Shown here: piece by piece, positions 11,762 through 24,456 of the stretch | Layout: each line of letters begins with the position of its first letter | How positions within the stretch are numbered: position 1 is the stretch's first letter | NCBI GenBank assembly: GCA_964036195.1 | Contig: OZ038457.1 | Span: 18,131,147 to 18,195,146, forward strand | DNA: 64,000 nt | DNA from: Sphaerolaimus hirsutus | Taxonomy: Eukaryota; Nematoda; Chromadorea; Monhysterida; Sphaerolaimidae | Direction: 5' to 3' | Translations under genes and position numbers: made by a program | The notes under the pieces: generated by a model | The model's input: the letters and a program-made list of their open reading frames with translations, nothing else | Databases searched by the model: none | Told to the model about the DNA's origin: nothing

Positions 11762-12788
11762 CAGGGTTGGTTTTATAAAAATTCATTTTAGTAAAATTGT
11801 ACAAAAATTGTATAAAAATTTTATTTTATTTTTATTTTATTCTTGTTTCATTGTATTTTATTTTATTTTATTCCCAAAAGTCATTAATAAAATAAAATGA
11901 CACATTTTACAAAAATTGTACAAAAGTTTTACAAAAAATCAGAATCATGCATGCAAGGCCAAAAAAATGTTATAATTAGACCTATACATGAAAAACCTGT
12001 GACAAATTTTCCCTTACTTTTCAAAAGTTGCATGCAGTATGTATTGTTAGCTAGCTGCAAGTGTAAAGTTACAATGATTGATAAGAATGGTTTGCATTTT
12101 CAGTAGAAGGACTAGTGGAGTGTGCTGGGCACATTTGTAAAATGTTATGCAATTTGTCAATTGTCTTGACAAATATAAAGTAAAGTGTCAATTCTCATGC
12201 AAAATGTCAAGTGTCATGTCAAATTTCAAGCAAAGTGGCAATTGTCATGACAAATGTCATGCAAAGTGTAAATTGTGGATCCAAATCTTGTGTTTTTGTA
12301 TCCATAGTATGTTTTGTATCCAAACCTTATGTTTTTGTATCCAAACCTTATGTTTTTGTATCCAAATGTTCACATAAGATTTGGATACAACAACAACATA
12401 ATTTGGATACAAAACATAAGATCGAGATATCATACATAAGATTTGGACACAATTTACTTGACAATTGATACTTTATTTTTTTACATGTCATGACAATTTA
12501 CACTTGACCTTGCATTTGTCATGACAATTGACACTTTGCATGACATTTTACATGACATTGGACACTTTACACTTGGGACTGCTCCCAGATCCATGAATAA
12601 ACAGGTAGAAACTCAAGCAACGAGATAAAATTTTACAAAAAAATACAAATTTTTATACAATTTTACAAAAATACGAATTTTTATACAATTTTTATTTTTA
12701 TTCTTATATTTTCCATTTTATTTTATTTTATTTTATTCTTGAATATTCCATTTTATTTTTATTTTTTTCTGAGATTTTGCCAACCCTG
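11762..12788. mobile_element. hAT-like MITE with TTTTA arms (copy in duplication A2)
   Basis: Duplicate of 736-1762, with CAGGGTTGG termini and the GTTATGAA TSD on both sides. Confidence 0.85.
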
Positions 12789-14370
12789 GTTATGAACAAT
12801 TTACAGCCTACGAGCGGCACTATTTACAAAAACGGGCAGCATCAACGAACCAATCATGTACTCTGGGCAATTTAGAAATACAAAAACAAAGCCACAAACT
12901 GCTCTAAAAAAGACAAATAGAATGGCGACAGGTATCATTGACCTATGCAGGACGGGACACATTTACGAGTACTAAATACATTTTATGTGCTAAATAAAAA
13001 GCCAAAACTAAACAGTCACGGGAATTGAAATAATGCTGCCAACCGCTGGTGATGGTACCGCTGATATTTGCTTCAAACAATCATTTACAATTTTGAAAAA
13101 TTTGAAATGTTCAGTGATAGAAACGTCTGTGAGTGCTTTATCAATCGGAAATGTGAAAAAGATTAAAAGTATGAAAAAAGGTGTTTATCACACAACACCA
13201 TATATTTACATAAGACTCCCCTTTCGCAGAGCTTTGGCTGACATTTGATGTATTTCAGATGTCCCTTCCCACACACATTACACACTTCGTTCAGCCAAAA
13301 CCAAACATAGACAAAAGCGCTTTGTGGCGCCACCTTTGCGTTGCCGCGAATAAACTTACATATTTACAGGTAAATACCTAGTAAGTAAATGCGTCCAACA
13401 TAAAAGTCGGTGTTTGCAAACGCATTAGTGTACAAAATAGTTCAAAAGAGCATAAACACTAAACTAACTTAAAAGGTGCCGAAATCGATGACTTTTGACA
13501 GTTCACAAATTTCGCGAGAAATTTGCGCGCGATGAACTATTCCAAAAATGTGTTCGTAATTAATCAATCTTGATAATGCGATCAAAGTATGAAAAATGAT
13601 TGCGTGATTCCTGGGGAAGATTTACCGACAAGGGCCATACAAATGCCATTGAATTGCGTCAGCGGAACACAGAGTTTGGGCGGAAAATCGCCTAATAGAG
13701 TGCAGCCATCAATTGCATACTCTTTCAATTGATCATTTTCGGAATAATTATTTATAAGACTATTAGCACAAATTAGTATGATTTTTTACTACAAAATAAA
13801 TAGATGTATTGAAAACATCCTATCAATTTCACTGGCTTGGAACACACATTTCAGTGATAATTTTGATTAGCTAATTTTCCATCCACGCAGTTACCCCCAA
13901 CGACAGGTCAACAATAGAAAAAGAAAAACAGCTAGAGCAGCACAACTCTCTTGGAAAGTCAAGTGGGCGAAATGCATGTGCTCGCTATTTATGGAAAAAT
14001 CATAATTTCTCCATGACATAAACATACACGTCTGTTTGAAAAGTTCCGGCCGTGAAACCAGACACCAAAAATTCCTTTTTTATATTCTCTGGGAAAGATT
14101 ATTGTAAATACAAAAATTCAAAAAGAACTGACTGCTTAGTGAGAGGCTTCAAAAATACATGAATATCAATCGCGGCCCACACACTAGTTGACACGTGTGT
14201 GTCAACTGAGCCGTGTCAACAGAGATTTAGGCTTCTCCTGTACTAGAGCAATCTTCCAATCTACTTGCCATAATAGTTTTTTCAACATGCCACATGTGCA
14301 TTTGGAGATCTATCAGCAACATGAGAACTGAAATCTGAGTTGACACACAAGTGTCAACTAGTGTGGGGGT

Positions 14371-14763
14371 CAAGGACGTAGCCAGGGGGGGGGGCAGCCA
14401 CCCCCCCCCCTTCCCGGGCCGGACCAGGCCAAAAAATTTGCCAGAAATGGCACTTCCAGAAGACAATTTTGCCAGTCTGACCCAAACGACCCAAAGTCTG
14501 ACAATTTTGCACATTTCACTGCGACACAATATATATTTTCAGTTGACCAATGTCCTAAATTCCTGTCCATGTCGCTGTATGTGCCTGTAAGATACAGACA
14601 TATTCAGCTGTTTTGGCACCAATGCCAGTGCCAGCGGCGCCATGGCATCACGCCTATGAATGGCGCCAGCGCCATTCCCATACTGCAGAGGCAAAATTTT
14701 AGGCCATTTGCTGGGCTCTGTATACAATCTGCCCCCTGCTCAAAAATCCTGGCTACGTCCCTG
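14371..14763. mobile_element. CAGGGACG-terminus MITE (copy in duplication A2)
   Basis: Duplicate of 3345-3737 with the same imperfect flanking repeat. Confidence 0.7.
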
Positions 14764-15269
14764 GTGGTGGCCACCAATGGAGATTATAAAGCATACACAA
14801 TTCATCAAGTCAGAAAAAGTACACATTTAATAGCTTAGACCCCTATGTAAATACCCGACTGGTAGGACACGACTTTACACACAGATGGAGTAAATACAAA
14901 AATGACTAAAACCGACTGAAAGGAAAGAACCTGCTGGCGGCATGCACCTGGGAATTGGAATCGATAATTGAAATTGAAGAAATGGCCAACCGCGATGAAA
15001 ATGTGACTCATTGCGTAACGCACATTTTACGTACCCATGTATGTATTTATTTGTGAACTAGCAACCAGTGTGCTCAATGCCAAGGTAATAAATGAATAAT
15101 GCAGGGTGGACTATTGTGGAATTATTTTACAGAAATGTCGAGAATTTGGATCTTGAATAAACGAGTGGCTCAGGCAACCTACTCACATACTAAAGTTGAA
15201 GCTACTCGGGCAGAAAAACAACGTTCTCCACCAAAAATTCCACAAAAACACACCAGCGAGGTGGCCAGG

Positions 15270-15432
15270 TTCCACTCCCAGACCATGTAAAACGCTGTAT
15301 AAAATGTCAAAAGACATGCTAAGTGGCAAAAGTTATGTAAAATCGCAAACGTGTTTTACAGAGCATTTTACATGACTTATGGCACTTTGTACGACATTTG
15401 ACATTTTACATGATCTGGAAGTGGCACCTGGA
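15270..15432. mobile_element. Short foldback element of the TGTCATGCAAAGTGTC family
   Basis: CACTCCCAGACCATGTAAAA at the left is mirrored by CATTTTACATGATCTGGAAGTG at the right. The arms carry AAAATGTCAAAAGACATGC. It starts about 90 bases after the end of duplication A copy 2. Confidence 0.55.
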
Positions 15433-15905
15433 TTACCTGCGCCCAGCCAGCTATTTATTTGGAGCACACTGGGCGCAAGGCATTCGCGCCCATCGCGGTA
15501 GCACATGCATAATCAATGACCAAATGTATATCGTTTGCGTGATGTGACGCCGCACAGGGAAGTGCCGCATTCGGAACACAACAACAATGCAAAATGAAAA
15601 ACATGGGTGAATGGGAATCGACCGCGCGCCGTAACCGCATCATTAGGGTTTGGATTATAAATATTTAGATAGTAATATCGACGAATATTATCGACATAGA
15701 TAATTTTGAAACCATGTCTGATATCGACAAACAATGTACCGCCATTTTGAGCTATACGTTCAAACGTTTTTTGGATGCCGGAGCGTAACTCATATCTTCA
15801 AAATTTTAATTTTTGGATGAAAACACAGACCGACCAAAACGTCAGAGAAGAATTACTCGTCATTAAAGCAATTCGCATACAGCCCTAACTTATTCAGGTT
15901 AGGTA
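15433..15905. other. Intergenic, nothing identified
   Basis: Mixed-composition sequence with short frames only; no splice-supported or domain-bearing reading frame and no element termini were recognised. Confidence 0.4.
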
Positions 15906-16308
15906 CCCTAAATCCTCGAATAAGACCCCAGGGGAGTTATTTTTTCCTCAGACGCTTTGGAGGGGGGAGTTATTCAAGGGGGGAGTTATTCGAGGGGGAG
16001 TTATTTTTTCCTCAGAAACCTTCGACTTAATTCATTGCATTTATGTATACCGTGAACTCATGTAATTCATGTATTTCACTGTCAAACAACACCAAAGAGG
16101 TGTGTATACACTGCATACACATCATGTATCTACTGTCACTGCTGTAAGCTAATATTCTTGTTTTGTATATTTGTCATCCAACAGCGGGAGTTATTCAAGA
16201 GGGGGGGCGTTATTCGAGGGCGGGAGTTATTTTTTCCTCGCCTCACCAACAGAGGGAGTTATTCAAGGGGGGGTTATTCGAGGGGGGATCTCATTCGAGG
16301 ATTTGCGG
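15906..16308. mobile_element. CCSTAAATCCTCGAATAAG-type MITE with GAGTTATTC arms
   Basis: The left end CCCTAAATCCTCGAAT and right end ATTCGAGGATTTGCGG are inverted and bordered by TA on both sides. The arms repeat GGGGGAGTTATTC(A/G)AG. It belongs with the CCGTATTTC-type elements at 30797, 58249 and 59424. Confidence 0.65.
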
Positions 16309-17300
16309 TAGATTGCTTATCAAAGCATTTGTACTTTGCAGTATCTATAGCATTTGCTTATCACAGCATCCAAAAAAAGTCAAAACGCATAATTCAGAAT
16401 TTCACTGTGAGATGCGCTGTCGAGAACTTTTTCCATTTAAAAAACCTCTAATCTCTCATTTCGAACAAATATCGAATATCGACATCGACAAGCCATCCAA
16501 TCGACAACCACACACTGGTTTTGAACTCGGCCAGTGTTTACACAACTCGCTGACCTGATCTGATAACACGCGGCGGCAGAGCGCTGCCCATTACATCCGG
16601 CCGCGAGCTAAGTCCCCGGGGAGAATTCCACGAGGTGGGCAGTTGAGAAATTGCGTTAGATAATAGTTGGATCGGTGCCAAAAATAGAAAAATGAAGCGG
16701 TTAGCGCAGTTTCAAGGGCGACAGAGAGCGTACGGCTAGGTTTTACTGACAGAAGCTACTCGACGAAAACTCCCTCCACCCACGGAAAGTATGATTCAAA
16801 AAATAAGTTACCTGATGCGACCGCATCTTCAGAATCGAGGAACGACACACGTTGTTGCCGATTGCGCAATTGCCGCTCAACAATTGGATAAAATGGCATT
16901 TTGTTTCCTTTGCAATTGCCGCGACTGCATTAGACGAAAAGTAGACAATTTTCTTGGAAACGACTCCTCGCGACCTAAATGGAGGGAGGCAAATATTTGT
17001 GATTACATACGGCTATTTGTGACGCGTAGTCTACAGACGTGAATGAACGGAAGGAAGGGAGGGGCGATCACAAAAAAGTGAGATGCGTAATAAAAAGTAC
17101 ACAAGGCCTCCCCTCAATTTTTTTAGTAATGTTTACTTTTTTTGCAAACTGTGCATGGGCGACAACATGGCAGTATTCTGGCAAAAGGAAACACTCGAAT
17201 TTTCTTTAAAAAATACTAGCGTTTCATTCAAACAATGCATTAGAAAATCAAGAAAAGTCGATGAAAATCGTAATGTCATAACTGTACAGGGAATCAGGGA
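16309..17300. other. Intergenic, no gene recognised
   Basis: Frame 16791-17042 (83 codons) has several Cys residues (CFLCNCRDC) but matches no domain I recognise, and no splice context is evident. Nothing else stands out. Confidence 0.35.
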
Positions 17301-18225
17301 TAGGGTTGGGAACCCGACCCGAACCCGTTACCCGCACGTTTTTTTGGAACCGAAACCCGATACCCGAACCCGATCTCAATACCCGAACCCGCACTCAATA
17401 CCCGAAAATACCCACAAAAATTTTCCACAGTTCAATCTTTCAAGCAGTTTGGAAGTTTTTGTGAATACAACTTTCAGTTTTATGCAGTTGTAATTTTAAC
17501 ATCTTTGTTTAATTGGTTAGTTTCAATTATTTCAGATCTTATTTTATTATGTGGTGCATATTTTCATTCACATTTAAAAATCACATTTGGCTTGCTGCCA
17601 ATGAGCATGAATATGCTCAATATTGAACATGGTGCAGATAGTTGCCTTTTCCTTAGTCAAAATGACTGCTTGATATCTAGGTGCACTCCACTCATGGTAG
17701 GTGAGTTTGGGTAGGTAGGTAAGTTCGGTTGTGCAAACCAATGAAGGTGTTGTTTCAATGATAGGTGACTATGCCTCATTTTTAAAGTAAGCTCAGTTCA
17801 GTCAAATAAAGTCCCAGAATACAATATTGGACCCAGGGTTGATGGACCCCCTCCTAGGTCTCTCCAAATACTATGTTTTATGTCACAATTCAATGGTCAT
17901 GTTTTTTTCTTGAGCAACATGATTTTTTTGGAAAAACTGCTGCATTTCCACATGTGTATTTGCACTCAGTTATACTCTTTGTGATCGATAGACAACACTA
18001 TGCTGTATTTTTGCAGTTTTATCCAATACCAGATGATTTTATTATGACCCAACAATACCCGACAATTCTATTACCAGATACCCGACATTTGGACCAGAAT
18101 ACCCGACCCGATACCCGACCTCAATACCCGAACCCGATACCCGCAAAATTTTTGGAACCGATACCCGACCCGAAATTTTTTGGACCCTATACCCGAACCC
18201 GAAAATTTTGAAATTCCCAACCCTA
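17301..18225. mobile_element. hAT-like MITE with ACCCG arms
   Basis: The termini are TAGGGTTGGG and CCCAACCCTA. Flanks ATCAGGGA (17293-17300) and ATGAGGGA (18226-18233) match at 7 of 8. The arms are ACCCGA-type tandem repeats (about 17312-17410 and 18055-18205) surrounding a ~640-base AT-rich core. Frames of RTRYP type are arm translations, not protein genes. Confidence 0.85.
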
Positions 18226-18233
18226 ATGAGGGA

Positions 18234-19152
18234 TAATAAATATTATTATTGTTGAATGTAAGAACATGACTCTAATGGCCACATGGTGGACGCGGAATGT
18301 TTATTGTTGACGCCACATGCAGAATTCCACATGCTCATTTGATGTGAATGTAGACCATGTGTGTGAAAATCCTCGCAATTACGTTTCTCTACATATTTTG
18401 AGGATACGCTTACAACAGGGAGCGATTTCTTCACGTCAATCTAGAGCCAACCCTGAACTTCAAGCTTATTTGCTCTTGGCACCATTCAAAACTGCGACAG
18501 TGAAAGTAACGGATCGTTGAACGTATTGAGACTTGGCTCACGTCCAAATTTGCTTTGGATAGGGTTAGATACAATTGGATATTGCAGGAATGAGAGTAAA
18601 AGACGCAGGATTTCGTTCGCATCACCAATAATGGACGTAGAATGCGATAAAGCGAGCGGAAATGGTCGCTAATGGCGGCCGACATGATGTATGTGTACAA
18701 ACGGGTGTATACACCATTGTTTTGGCCGGTTGCCAAGTCTAAATACGTTTAATCGCCAAAGTAACATCTGGGTGTGACCCTTGATCTACTTTTCATCTAC
18801 GGTGCAGAATTGTTATCGTAAGTTACTATGTTACTAAGTAAAACGAAAACTATATTCCGATGCCATTGTAAAGCTCAAACAACAACAGCCACTCAAATAT
18901 CGTTTATACCTTGGATTTTTTACAAATGGATTCCCTTTGCCGCAAATCGGCTACACAAAATGCAAATTGTAGCAGTTTTTTTCTCGGCTAGCACGAGTGC
19001 GTCAAAAAATTGACCAATCAGCAATGGGTTTCTGTTATTTGACCCAAGATTTTCGGTGAGAAAAGGAACATTTATAGACACTGTTTGACTTGGTCGAAGT
19101 AATTTATGAGGGCGATATTGGTTAATTTTGCTGTGTTTACTTAAATCACGCG
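18234..19152. other. Intergenic, no gene recognised
   Basis: Ordinary-composition sequence with short frames on both strands. No conserved motif, RNA gene or transposon terminus was identified. Confidence 0.35.
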
Positions 19153-19754
19153 GGTTGGAACCGATCTATGTGAGATAAATAAAAAATTATGGACACCACT
19201 AGTTCTATCACATTTTCGTTTTTTTGCCGTTTTAAGAATAAAAAAGTAAAAAAGGTAGCGCGCAGAATTTTGGTCATAAAATAGCGAAACGAAATCAGCA
19301 TAAGCTGTGCGTGGACCTCCGCACTCTTAGAAATCATCACGGACTGGATCGACAAGATTTCGGTAATTTAAACTATATTATTGTTGCTGTTTTTCTCTGA
19401 ACCAACCGGCGCCCTAATATCAAACCGTTCAAACTGCACATTTCATCGGATGCCTAAAGATATTTCCCTTCACTCAGGAATCGCTGTGTTTCCATTGCTA
19501 ATATCTGGTTGTATTTACAACTGGTTTTCTCCAACTGGCGTGAATTTGTATTTTCAATGGATTCGACGGGTTCTACGGTGTGTTTTTTTTGTCAGATTTG
19601 GGCTACAAATTTCTGTTGACCCTCGCGATGTTTCACGAAGTTTTCGGAATGGGCGGATCTGGGTGTACGGATTTGAGTAAAGAGTAAATTGCAAGGTTAT
19701 TGATAATTTTTACCAGAATATTTCTTTTCCACAACATTGTAGGCTACTCAGCAT
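19153..19754. other. Low-copy segment, donor of an inverted copy at 40215-40826
   Basis: The segment contains a 99-codon frame on + (19381-19680) and a 69-codon frame on - (19146-19355). Neither has a recognised domain. Its reverse complement, together with part of the adjoining MITE, is inserted in the second tandem unit with almost no change. Confidence 0.75.
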
Positions 19755-20369
19755 TAGGGTTGGCCGATGTTTTTTTTAATAAAAAAACGTTTTTAAAAAC
19801 AAACAAACATGACGTCTGAAATGTTTTTTTATTATTATAAAACATCGACCGAAATTTTTAGTACTAAGCACTAGGTATTTTGCAAAATTTTTGCGCGCAA
19901 GCGCGCAATTTCACACACAAATTGACATTGGTGGTTGTTTTCATTGGTTTTGAGGCATTTTTAGTATCAAAGTATCCATTTATATATCCTACCATGGGTT
20001 AATAAGCCGTCATATGTTGCTGTAGTATATAATATTGAGGTAATGTGCTTCCATGTACCTCCACAGTGTGTAACTTCACTCCCAAAGTAACAACCTCGTT
20101 TTATAACCTTGTTTGATCACTATTCCGTGCCAAACTTTACCTGAAGTGACGAACATTTGACTATAAGGCGATATACGAACGATATGTCGACGAAAAATGG
20201 ATATTTTTGACACAAATCACCACTTATGATGCTATCCCATGGCTCCACAGACATTATATGGTCATATATAACATCACAGAGTATTGCCACTGTCTGATAT
20301 ACCTGTATATGTTGACACAAGGTTATATCTGGGAGCTTTTTAAAAAAAAACGTTTTTTTCCCAACCCTA
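19755..20369 (-). mobile_element. hAT-like MITE, AACGTTT-arm family, copy a
   Basis: 615 bases with TAGGGTTGG and CCAACCCTA termini and the perfect 8-bp TSD CTCAGCAT (19747-19754 and 20370-20377). The arms are alternating A and T runs with AAACGTTT. The core contains GCGCGCAAGCGCGCAA and ACTAGGTATTTTGC. It lies in reverse orientation to the copies at 23564, 24507 and 58404. Confidence 0.92.
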
Positions 20370-20377
20370 CTCAGCAT

Positions 20378-20838
20378 ACGCCATTTGCATTAGAAATTTT
20401 TATTGCAGAATCTAATAATTGGACATGGCGCCGGCAAGTTTGTGCGTGGATTTCTAGCGTACATCTCTGTCCGCAGATGGTCAGTTTGGTTGGATTGATT
20501 TTTGAAATGGTTGTTTCTGCAGCCTACTGGAGAGTGTTTATTTGTAACGTCTGTAAGTATGTGAAAATATTCCTGTGTCCCAAAGTATGAAAATATTCGG
20601 CTATCCTTTCCACTTAGCATATATTTGCATGTCTCGCAGTTAGCAGCGGTAGCCTGGATGAGTGCCGTGACTTGGCACTTGTCCAATTGTGAAAGCTGTT
20701 GCCCGCTGTGACGCGCCTGCATTCCTGCAATTCCTCAAATGGCACTGACTGCGAAAGGTTTGATTTTGATCTCTGCTTGCTTTTTTACTTTGCACTGTTT
20801 GGGTCATTGTTAAGGGTTGTTGAAGGGTTCGGTTTATG
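20378..20838. other. Intergenic, nothing identified
   Basis: No gene, RNA or element boundary was recognised between two MITEs. Confidence 0.35.
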
Positions 20839-21322
20839 CAGGGGTTCAGTAAGGGGGCGGGTTACCCCGCAAATCCGCCAGCTATCTATCTATCCCGGAG
20901 GCCCGCTCAGCTATCTATCTATCCCGGTGGCAAAATTTTGGGCTACTATCCCCTAAACCCCCCCCCCCCAAATCGGCCTTTTATCTATCTATCTGGAGCG
21001 ATTTTTCAGAAACTATACCCCAATTTTCGCTCAAAATCGCTATTTTTCATACCTTTATATAGATTTTCACCTCCAAAATCACTAGTTCATGCATCTAACT
21101 GCCTATTTTCAGCTATTTTTAGTACTTTATGCCATTAAATACCCATTTTTAGCCATTTTTCACCTACTTTTAGCGATTTTTCTCCTTTTCGTCCCTTCTA
21201 TGCCTATATATTGAACCCCGGCGAACCCCCCCCCAGAAAATTTCTCAGCTATCTATCCCTCCGGATGAGCGATTTGCTATCTATATGAACCCCCGCGGGG
21301 GTCCAAATCTACAAAACCCCTG
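20839..21322. mobile_element. hAT-like MITE, CAGGGGTT / AAAACCCCTG termini
   Basis: The ends are inverted and flanked by GGTTTATG (20831-20838) and GGTTAATG (21323-21330), 7 of 8 matching. The arms carry CTATCTATCTATCC plus C runs. The core repeats TTTTCACCTACTTTTAGCGA-like phrases. It is the same family as 30526-31463. Confidence 0.8.
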
Positions 21323-21768
21323 GGTTAATGGCATATTTAGCAGTAACGTTTCCAGCAGGGTTAGGCATTGTTGGTCCTCAAAATATGTGTTGGCTTTTTT
21401 TGTAAATGTTATGCAGACCCTCGCCGGAAATGCGCACGAAATGCACTCGAAATGCACTGATGTGACCAGAAAATTTACTAACACTACTTCATGAACGTTT
21501 TTCTTGAACTTGAAGATTGATACTTATAGCGCAGTTGTGCACTTACCAGCGTAATGTTTTCCAGCTGGCAGTGGTGCTCTGGGTGCGGTGCCGTGTCTTG
21601 GCATTCGTCCATCGGCACTGATCTGATTGAGTCGTCGCGATGCGCAGCGTCGCCTTTTGGCGCTGTGCCAGATGTTGGCGGACAAGGTGGTCAGCTACTT
21701 GCCTTATGAGGTTAGTGTCGGGCTGACTTTTGGCTGACAGCTTGTTCTGGTACCAGGCCGCTTTCTGG

Positions 21769-21982
21769 GGCCAGTTCCGCAAGTGGAAAAGTTAAGAGTT
21801 AAAATTTAAGAGTTGAGTAAAATGACAAATGACAAGTTATGAGTAGAGTTAAGAGTTGAGTAAAACGACAAATGATTTTACTCAACTCTTAACTTTTAAC
21901 TTTACTCATAACTTATAATTTATCATTTTACTCAACTCTTATGTTTTAACTCTTAACTTTTCCACTAGCAGAACCGGCACCA
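21769..21982. mobile_element. Foldback element, CCAGTTCCGCAAGTGG family
   Basis: GGCCAGTTCCGCAAGTGG at the left mirrors CCACTAGCAGAACCGGCACC at the right. The arms are AGAGTTRAGTAAAATGAC words in opposite orientation. Relatives are at 23207-23364, 59987-60118 and 60262-60380. Confidence 0.65.
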
Positions 21983-22328
21983 GATCGGTTGTTGTCATTT
22001 TGTGTGTGCAGGGAGTTTTCAAGAGGGGGTCTTATTCGAGAATATACGGTAGACTCCTCCCCGTTTTCAGCTATGTGAGTGGTGCCGTAAGCGGCGGTGC
22101 TCCACTCTGACGCCGTGCCATGCTGCCTCGCCTCGCTGTCTCGTGTAGGTATGTAGGTATCTCCATTTTTTATTATTTTCGTACCTGTGTTTAAGCAGGT
22201 TCCTGTGGTTGGATGGTTCCCTCCGCTATTTTTGTCTCATCTGTGTTTTTATTGTGGTCCAAATTGACTGTGCGCTTTGCACCGTAATATTCTGTCTGAG
22301 TTATGAAATTTAAGTGTGTTGGTTGAAT

Positions 22329-22426
22329 TAGGGTTGGAAAAAAAACTTTTCGGACGTCATGTTTTTTTATAAAAAAATGTTGTTGTTTTTTAAAAAAACG
22401 TTTAAAAAAACATCGGCCAACCCTAG
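22329..22426 (+). mobile_element. 98-bp deletion derivative of the AACGTTT-arm hAT-like MITE
   Basis: It retains TAGGGTTGG and GGCCAACCCTA termini and the A/T-run arms but has lost the ~450-base core. The perfect TSD GGTTGAAT lies at 22321-22328 and 22427-22434. Confidence 0.9.
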
Positions 22427-22820
22427 GTTGAATTGTGGATAACTGCACCGGATGCTACCATAGTTTTTGTTAAATTCCATGCACCGAAATTAGGTGAATT
22501 TCATAATTCATGTGTGTGCTGCTGTAACTGTAGGATATGTGGAATTTAACAACAATTATGGTAGCATCCGGTGCAAAGTGTTCATTTTGTATGAAAACGA
22601 TGGTTTAAATATTGTGCTACCAAATCTCTGCCAGTTTTTATCGATATCAAAAAATTAGAAATATCGAAAATGTTTCATGTAAAATAATTTTGTTATTCGA
22701 TGTCATATCCTGGTCTGTGTACTATCCCGGTTTATCTTGTCCTGGTTTGTATACGGTCCCGGTTTATGTTGTCAGAAAAAAATTATATTGAAAAATCCAT
22801 AGGTATCCATCATTTTATAT

Positions 22821-23046
22821 AATGGTACAAGTTTGAAACAAAAAAACAACAACAGAAGAAATAGATATTTCTTCTGTCTAAAAATGATATATTCTAATGG
22901 TACAAGTTTGAAACAAAAAAACAACAACAGAAGCAATAGATATTTCTTCTGTCTAAAAATGATATATTCATGTTTTTTGAATCACATAGAAGCCATAGAT
23001 ATTTCTTCTGTCTAAAAATGATATATTCATGTTTTTTGAATCACAT
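22821..23046. repeat. Short tandem repeat (units of about 75 then 56-60 bases)
   Basis: AATGGTACAAGTTTGAAAC recurs 75 bases apart, and the phrase AGATATTTCTTCTGTCTAAA occurs three times, the last two followed by TGATATATTCATGTTTTTTG. No protein is inferred. Confidence 0.7.
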
Positions 23047-23206
23047 ATTTCTTCTTTTTTTAAAAAGTTTTTAACATTTTTTCTGCATAATGATCTGAAA
23101 AACAAACAGGTTTTGGATGCCTGAAGAGCTCTCTGGGGTGCCAGTGCTTTTTTCAACCGCTTTTTAACTGTTTTTCAGACCTAAAGTAGATCAGACTCTT
23201 CCTACT

Positions 23207-23364
23207 TCCGGCCTACTTCCGCAAGTGGAGAAATGAGAACTGCTTTTGCCAAAGTGAATTGATAGGTAAAATGGCAAAAGCAAAGAAATAATTTTTTGTT
23301 TTTTTTCGGTTTTTCTTTGCTTTTGCCAATTTACTTCTCAGTTCTCCACTTGCGGAACTGGCAC
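23207..23364. mobile_element. Foldback element, TTCCGCAAGTGGAGAA family
   Basis: CTTCCGCAAGTGGAGAA and TTCTCCACTTGCGGAACTGG are inverted ends. The arms GCAAAAGCAAAGAAA and TTTCTTTGCTTTTGCC pair across the centre. Copy in unit 2 at 39209-39366. Confidence 0.7.
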
Positions 23365-23563
23365 CAGTTCTATTTAGGGTTCGCCAGGCTTCTTCAACCG
23401 CGTTTAAAAAAGTGCCGCGTTTAAAAAAGTGCAAGGCTCCCACCCAGGGGTCTCAATCGGCGCGCGGTTTTAAAATCTAGGCGAGTACGAGTGCGCAGAG
23501 TAACACTGGCACTAGTTGTTCACGCGGACAAAAAATAAATAAAAAAACAAATAGATACAGTGT

Positions 23564-24214
23564 TAGGGTTGGAAAAAAAACGTTTTTTTTTAACTCGATG
23601 TTTAAAAACGTTTTTTTAAATAAAAAACGTTTTTTTTAAAAGCTCCCAGATATGACCTTGTGTCAACATATATAGGTATATCAGACAGTGGCAATACTCT
23701 GTGATGTTATATATGACCATATAATGTCTGTGGAGCCATGGGATAGCATTATAAGTGGTGATTTGTGTCAAAAATATCCATTTTTCGTTGACATATCATT
23801 CGTATATCGCCTTATAGTTGAATGTTCATGACTTCAGGTAAAGTTTGGCACCGAATAGTGATCAAACAAGGTGATAAAAGGAGGTTGTTACTTTGGGAGT
23901 GAAGTTACACACTGTGGAGGTACATGGAAGCACATTACCTCAATATTATATACTACAGCAACATATGACGGCTTATTAACCCATGGTAGCACATAGAAAT
24001 GGATATGTTGATACTAAAAATGCCACAATCCCAATGAAAACAACCACCAATGTCAATTTGTGTGTGAAATTGCGCGCTTGCGCGCAAAAATTTTGCAAAA
24101 TACCTAGTGCTTAGTACTAAAAATTTCGGCCGATGTTTTTTAAAAAAAAAAACATTTTGGACGTCATGTTTTTTAAAAAAAAAAACGTTTAAAAAAAAAC
24201 ATCGGCCAACCCTA
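23564..24214 (+). mobile_element. hAT-like MITE, AACGTTT-arm family, copy c
   Basis: 651 bases, TAGGGTTGG..CCAACCCTA, perfect TSD TACAGTGT (23556-23563 and 24215-24222). The arms are A/T runs with AACGTTT. The core begins CTCCCAGATATGACCTTG and ends near GCGCGCTTGCGCGCAA. It is intact here but interrupted in unit 2. Confidence 0.93.
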
Positions 24215-24456
24215 TACAGTGTGCGCAAAAATTTCTATCCCGGAGGCAAAATTTTGGGCTACTACCCCCTAACCCCCCCCCCCAAATCGCCCAGCTATCT
24301 ACCTATCTGGAGCGATTTTTGCGAAACTATACCCCAATTTTCGCTCAAAATCGCTATTTTTCATACCTTTTTATAGATTTTCACGTCCAAAAACATGGTT
24401 CTGGTTCCTATTTGCCTATTTTCAGCTATATTTAGTATTATATGCTCTTGTATACC

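Larger units (their letters stand above)
11027..15180. repeat. Large duplication A, copy 2
   Basis: Same as 1-4154 at a constant offset of 11,026, but here embedded in continuous sequence. It contains the corresponding TTTTA-arm MITE (11762-12788), foldback (12126-12586), CACACTAGTTGACA MITE (14176-14367) and CAGGGACG MITE (14371-14763). No recognised gene. Confidence 0.9.
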
